This document shows, one piece after another, positions 60,424-64,000 of a DNA stretch of 64,000 bases; position 1 is the stretch's first letter; every line of letters begins with the position of its first letter. This DNA comes from Diploscapter coronatus. Its lineage: Eukaryota; Nematoda; Chromadorea; Rhabditida; Rhabditidae. The notes beneath the pieces are model-generated. The model was not told where the DNA came from. It was given only the letters and a program-made list of their open reading frames with translations, and did not search any database. A program made the position numbers and the translations under genes. The stretch spans positions 67,789,201 to 67,853,200 of the forward strand of contig OZ038422.1 of the NCBI GenBank assembly GCA_964036155.1, written 5' to 3'.

Positions 60424-62099
60424 GTGAATGGCAGAAAAATGTGTAGATTGGAAGGTGCCAATTTTGCTCAAAAGTATGCAAATATAAGTGTTTATAGGTC
60501 GATTGGTGTGTAATTGTCTTTTTTTCTAAGAATATCAATCAAGATAAAACTTATGTTAAAGTTTGATAGGCATTATAGGCCACCGAACCATAATATATCC
60601 AGGTACCGCAACGTATTCAATCCAACAAATTATGCTAAATGAGTGAACAGTCTATCGACTATATCGAAATACGTTGAATATTTTCAATTTTTTTACTAGA
60701 ATTATTTTTGGAAAGTCGATAAATGGAATTCAAAAGGAGTAACTTTCGTCTTGAACGAAATACGATTAAATAATTCATCGAGAATTGCCGAAACTCTCAC
60801 TTCTAATTCTTATTTTGCACACTCATAACACCTTGCAATTTTTCGCAAATGATAATACAAAGTTAGAAATAAAGAGATTTCGAAGAAAAAGAGTCTATCC
60901 GAGAGATCTATCTTTACGCTATTATTTGAAGACAAAAAAGTGATATAAATTATGTACAAAATTATATTCAAATGATATTGATATAGAAAATATGATCGTT
61001 CTACAGATCTGCTGCAGGTCTTGCAGTCTGCGGATCGACTGGTCATTTTCTCCTCCACACCACAGCTTTCCCCTTCCCTTTTTCATCTCTTTCTTCCCTT
61101 CTTGCCCCTCCCAATTCCCCCCTTTCTCCATCCCTTTGTCTATCTCTGTACTGCATATTTATGCATACATTGCAGCGGTGACAACAACTGAATCTCTACT
61201 GAATAGAATAAGAAGAAGAAGGAGAAAATAGAGTATAGAAGATGGAAGATGTTAGAGCAAACAAACCAACTCTCGCCAAAACTGCAACCGATCAACACTT
61301 GAACACATAACAAATCAGCAGTAGCGTTTTGAATTTCAACTTTGAAAATTCCGAATTGCAAAGTTAAATTCCACTACAATCAGAAGTAGATATCGAGATT
61401 GATCTTTCTAAGGCCCATAAATCTAAGAAATTTTGTACCTTTCAAAATCATAATTTCATAGTACTTTGCCCTTTGCCTTGCCCGGCGAAGTTTCATAAAA
61501 GCGGACTCAAAAATATTTTTATTTTTTGATAAATGTTTACAGAATTTGCTGATAAGATTGTCGGGAATATTTTTAGATCGTTTCAATGGAAACTATTTCT
61601 CAAAAGAATGCAAAAATACAAAATTTATCTAAATTTTCTTAAAAAATGCCACCGGACAAATCAAAGCACCGTGAAAGCGGAACACTTTTGAAAAAATTAG
61701 CGAATTTTTGAAAATCGAAAGAAAAAAGCGAACTGAAATTTTTTAAATGAACGAAAGCAGTGTAGAATCGACCCTTCTTACGGCGAACAGAGTTGTTCAG
61801 CCTTCAAAGCTCTCAGATAGTAGCTAAATAGAGATGAGCTCATTCGGTGAACAAGGGTTAAAAAAGCAAAGTGCAGCAAAAAAGTTGAAACCTCATAAAA
61901 CGTGCAAACACGGTCTGAGATTTGTGTTCTATCTGCTGTGTTTTGAATGCCAAATAAGACCGCAATTTATTGAACTTGAATTCTAAACATAAAAATCGTC
62001 TATATCTACAGTTACTTTGTCGACTTCGTACATTATGAATTAGAAAGAGACTGGATTGTCTAAGACTTTTCTTGTTGGTCTGACTATGGAATCGGTTGC
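60424..62099. other. Intergenic region, no gene supported
   Basis: AT-rich region of 1.7 kb. A CT-rich block lies at 61040-61140 (CCCCTCCC, CTTTCCCCTTCC), and open frames across it are composition artefacts. The sequence just left of 62100 is the 3' side of NDUFA1. I see no tRNA or splice-supported exon. Confidence 0.4.
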
Positions 62100-63047
62100 T
62101 CAGCTGTCCTCAGGCTTGATGTTGGGGAACATGTCTCCAAGTCCGACCTGCTTGTAGAAGTTGCCGAACATACGGTGATCGCGGGCTGTCATGTGCTGTC
62201 TGAAAATAAAATAAGTAAACATCGGAATCTTGTGAAATCACAGGAATGAATCATTGGCGACAAATCCCCGATCATTTTCTAAAGCACAAATCATAAAAGT
62301 TGTGCATCATGAATTAGAAATGAAGAATTATATTTTTACAGAATAGAGCATAACTTTGAAATATTGACTTTAAAGGTTCTCTATGACCAAAGCGGTTTTG
62401 ATTCTAAAATTCATCCAATTCAACATTCGTCGATTTTCTATTAAGTTTTATAGTGTTATTTTCTGATGTCATAGTTAACAAAAAGGTAAAAATATATCGA
62501 GTTCTCTTATGATCCCACAATTATAGCATTTCTTCTAAATTTTATAAGACTATCCACTCATTTTAGGTTCATGAAAATCTATGTTGGCAACAAGTAGTTT
62601 CTTTAAATTCTAGAAATAAATTGCTAAATGGGCAACTCATCAGCACACATTTGAAGTCATAAAAGGGGGGAAGAGGAATTTGCTCCTTTTATCTCGCATC
62701 AAGTAGTCGGTCATTCACAATATCAGTCCTTTCTGAACCTGGAGTTATGGGAGCAAAGTTTCAGGCATAGTCTACTCCTAACTCCACAATTTCTGCATAT
62801 ACATTTTCATACTTTATGCTTGCTTCTCGTCCATCAAGAACACCAAGAACTTCCCACAAAATTGAATAGAATTTTACATTTTCAACAAAAAACAATAAGC
62901 ACTCAGAAATGACTACCTTTCGACAGTTTCGAGGTTCCTTCTGTGTTTGTGCCCAGTGTCGAGCACGTTCATGGGGTAGATGATGTAGCAGGCAGCCGCT
63001 ACGAAGCCGATCGTAATCGCTCCCGACCACACCTGCTCGAACCACAT
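62100..63047 (-). CDS. NDUFA1: NADH dehydrogenase (complex I) subunit NDUFA1, MWFE
   Basis: Two exons (63047-62917 and 62199-62100) give 76 aa, near the 70 aa of the mammalian protein. It starts with the eponymous MWFE, followed by one membrane helix (AITIGFVAAACYIIYP), then a basic, polar matrix or intermembrane tail (GHKHRRNLETVERQHMTARD). NDUFA1 is a supernumerary membrane-arm subunit needed to assemble mitochondrial complex I. The splice phase (AG + A) fits. The intron of about 717 bases is long for such a small gene. Nothing looks damaged. Confidence 0.85.
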
Positions 63048-63507
63048 AGCTTGGCTGAAACAAATCAATTTTGAAGCGAATTTCACGATAAACTAAATCG
63101 AATAACGACCGATATCGATTGCCAGTTATTTCGCACACATAATTAACTAATTATCGCTACAAAATAGTTGGATAATTAGCAAAAATTAGGAGGGAAACGA
63201 CCAAAATGTAGGTGTATCGAATAATTTGGTGGGCGGAGTCGAATAGAAGAGGCAGCGGGAAAACTGCAAGTGTTGCGCGCAATTTTTCTATCGAGTAAAG
63301 GAGGTATGAGAACTGGACTTGTTTGCCCTTTTATGATCGATTTTGCTGGATTATTTGCGGTTATTCACTGCAAAAAAGGTTGCTGATTCAACCAGTCGTA
63401 TTTGAGAACTCATCATTTCGGTGACAAACTTTTATTCGATCTTTTTTCGCGATAATTTATAATTATGTTCCGTGAAATTTGATTTTTGGATGTTTTTCCA
63501 GTTTCAG
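63048..63507. other. Divergent promoter region
   Basis: NDUFA1 reads left and the partial gene at the window end reads right, so this 460-base stretch is their shared upstream region. It may hold a first exon of the rightward gene; ATG 63307 and ATG 63464 are candidates, but neither gives a frame-consistent splice to 63508 that I trust. Confidence 0.4.
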
Positions 63508-63802
63508 TATTGGCCAACAATTAGATTGGATGCTCGATGACATTCAGCTGGACTCGCTCGAGCGAGTTGCAATCGAATATGGGACGCTGAAAGAGCTGTC
63601 AGGGCCAGTTCAACACAATCAACTTGATTCGGTTAGTTAGTCATTGTTTATTTCTTTCGATTTCATTCCATTTATTATAGAATGCCGAATTTGTGATCGA
63701 TCAAAACGGGTTGCATCTGCTCTGTGATGGCGGCGACAAACTACGCATACAGTTTTTTCTGCAAAGGACCTGTCCAGTTGGCTCAAAATACAATGTGAAC
63801 AG
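63508..63802 (+). CDS. Two exons of an unidentified gene (partial, runs off window)
   Basis: The exon 63508-63631 follows TTTCAG and reads GQQLDWMLDDIQLDSLERVA and then EYGTLKELSGPVQ, ending in phase 0. Exon 63681-63802 follows TTATAG and reads NAEFVIDQNGLHLLCDGGDK then QFFLQRTCPVGSKYNVN before a GT donor. The composition is that of a soluble protein. The following 200 bases are purine-rich intron with no exon before the window ends. I do not recognise the family. Confidence 0.55.
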
Positions 63803-64000
63803 GTCAGAAAGCAAGTGCTCTGGACATTAGAAAATGAGAGGAAAGGGAGTAGAAGAAAGGAGAGAGAGAAAAGATGACAGACAGGCACAAGAGTATTGAA
63901 ATGTGAGAATGCGAAGAGTAATGAGATAGGGAAGGCCGAAAGACTAGAAAATTGTCTTCATTTCAACTTAAATTCAATTTCAAATTTATATTTGAATTGA

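Overview
This window looks like nuclear DNA of a nematode outside Caenorhabditis. The genes are broken into many small exons. Most introns end in TTTCAG or TTNAG with little polypyrimidine tract, and two introns are only 39 and 41 bases long. Two coding starts sit 3-5 bases downstream of a free 3' splice site, as expected for spliced-leader trans-splicing. The gene content also fits: a cys-loop channel, nematode-style receptor L-domain proteins and chemoreceptor-like seven-helix proteins. I built exon models by hand from frame continuity, splice dinucleotides and family similarity. Nothing was computed or searched.

Left arm, 0-16.5 kb, plus strand: the last exon of an unidentified membrane protein; a full-length PGAP3/Per1 GPI-phospholipase homologue (319 aa); a gamma-tubulin complex component of the GCP2/GCP3 type (610 aa, 21 exons); a 232-aa multi-pass membrane protein I do not recognise; and a divergent nicotinic-receptor-like subunit with a short ectodomain. 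Next, 17-27.6 kb on the minus strand holds dynactin p150-glued in 33 exons (1275 aa, N-terminal CAP-Gly and long coiled coils).

Centre, 28.4-39.3 kb, minus strand: a tandem cluster of three related genes. Two of them (C and B) encode a signal peptide, two receptor L-domains of the insulin/EGF-receptor type and a chemoreceptor-like multi-helix, probably seven-helix, membrane domain. The third (A) has the same membrane domain, with an ectodomain I could not resolve. I know of no described family with this architecture, so it is the main candidate for a new system. Gene B has a broken-looking splice acceptor and a 335-base foldback in an intron.

Right arm, 41-64 kb: a neurensin-like two-helix protein, a large type I membrane protein with fibronectin III domains and a late cysteine module, a membrane-anchored short-chain dehydrogenase of the retinol/hydroxysteroid type, a possible small secreted peptide, the complex I MWFE subunit NDUFA1, and the first visible exons of an unidentified gene running off the end. 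Several short foldback (MITE-like) elements sit in introns and spacers, plus one Tc1/mariner-like terminal repeat.
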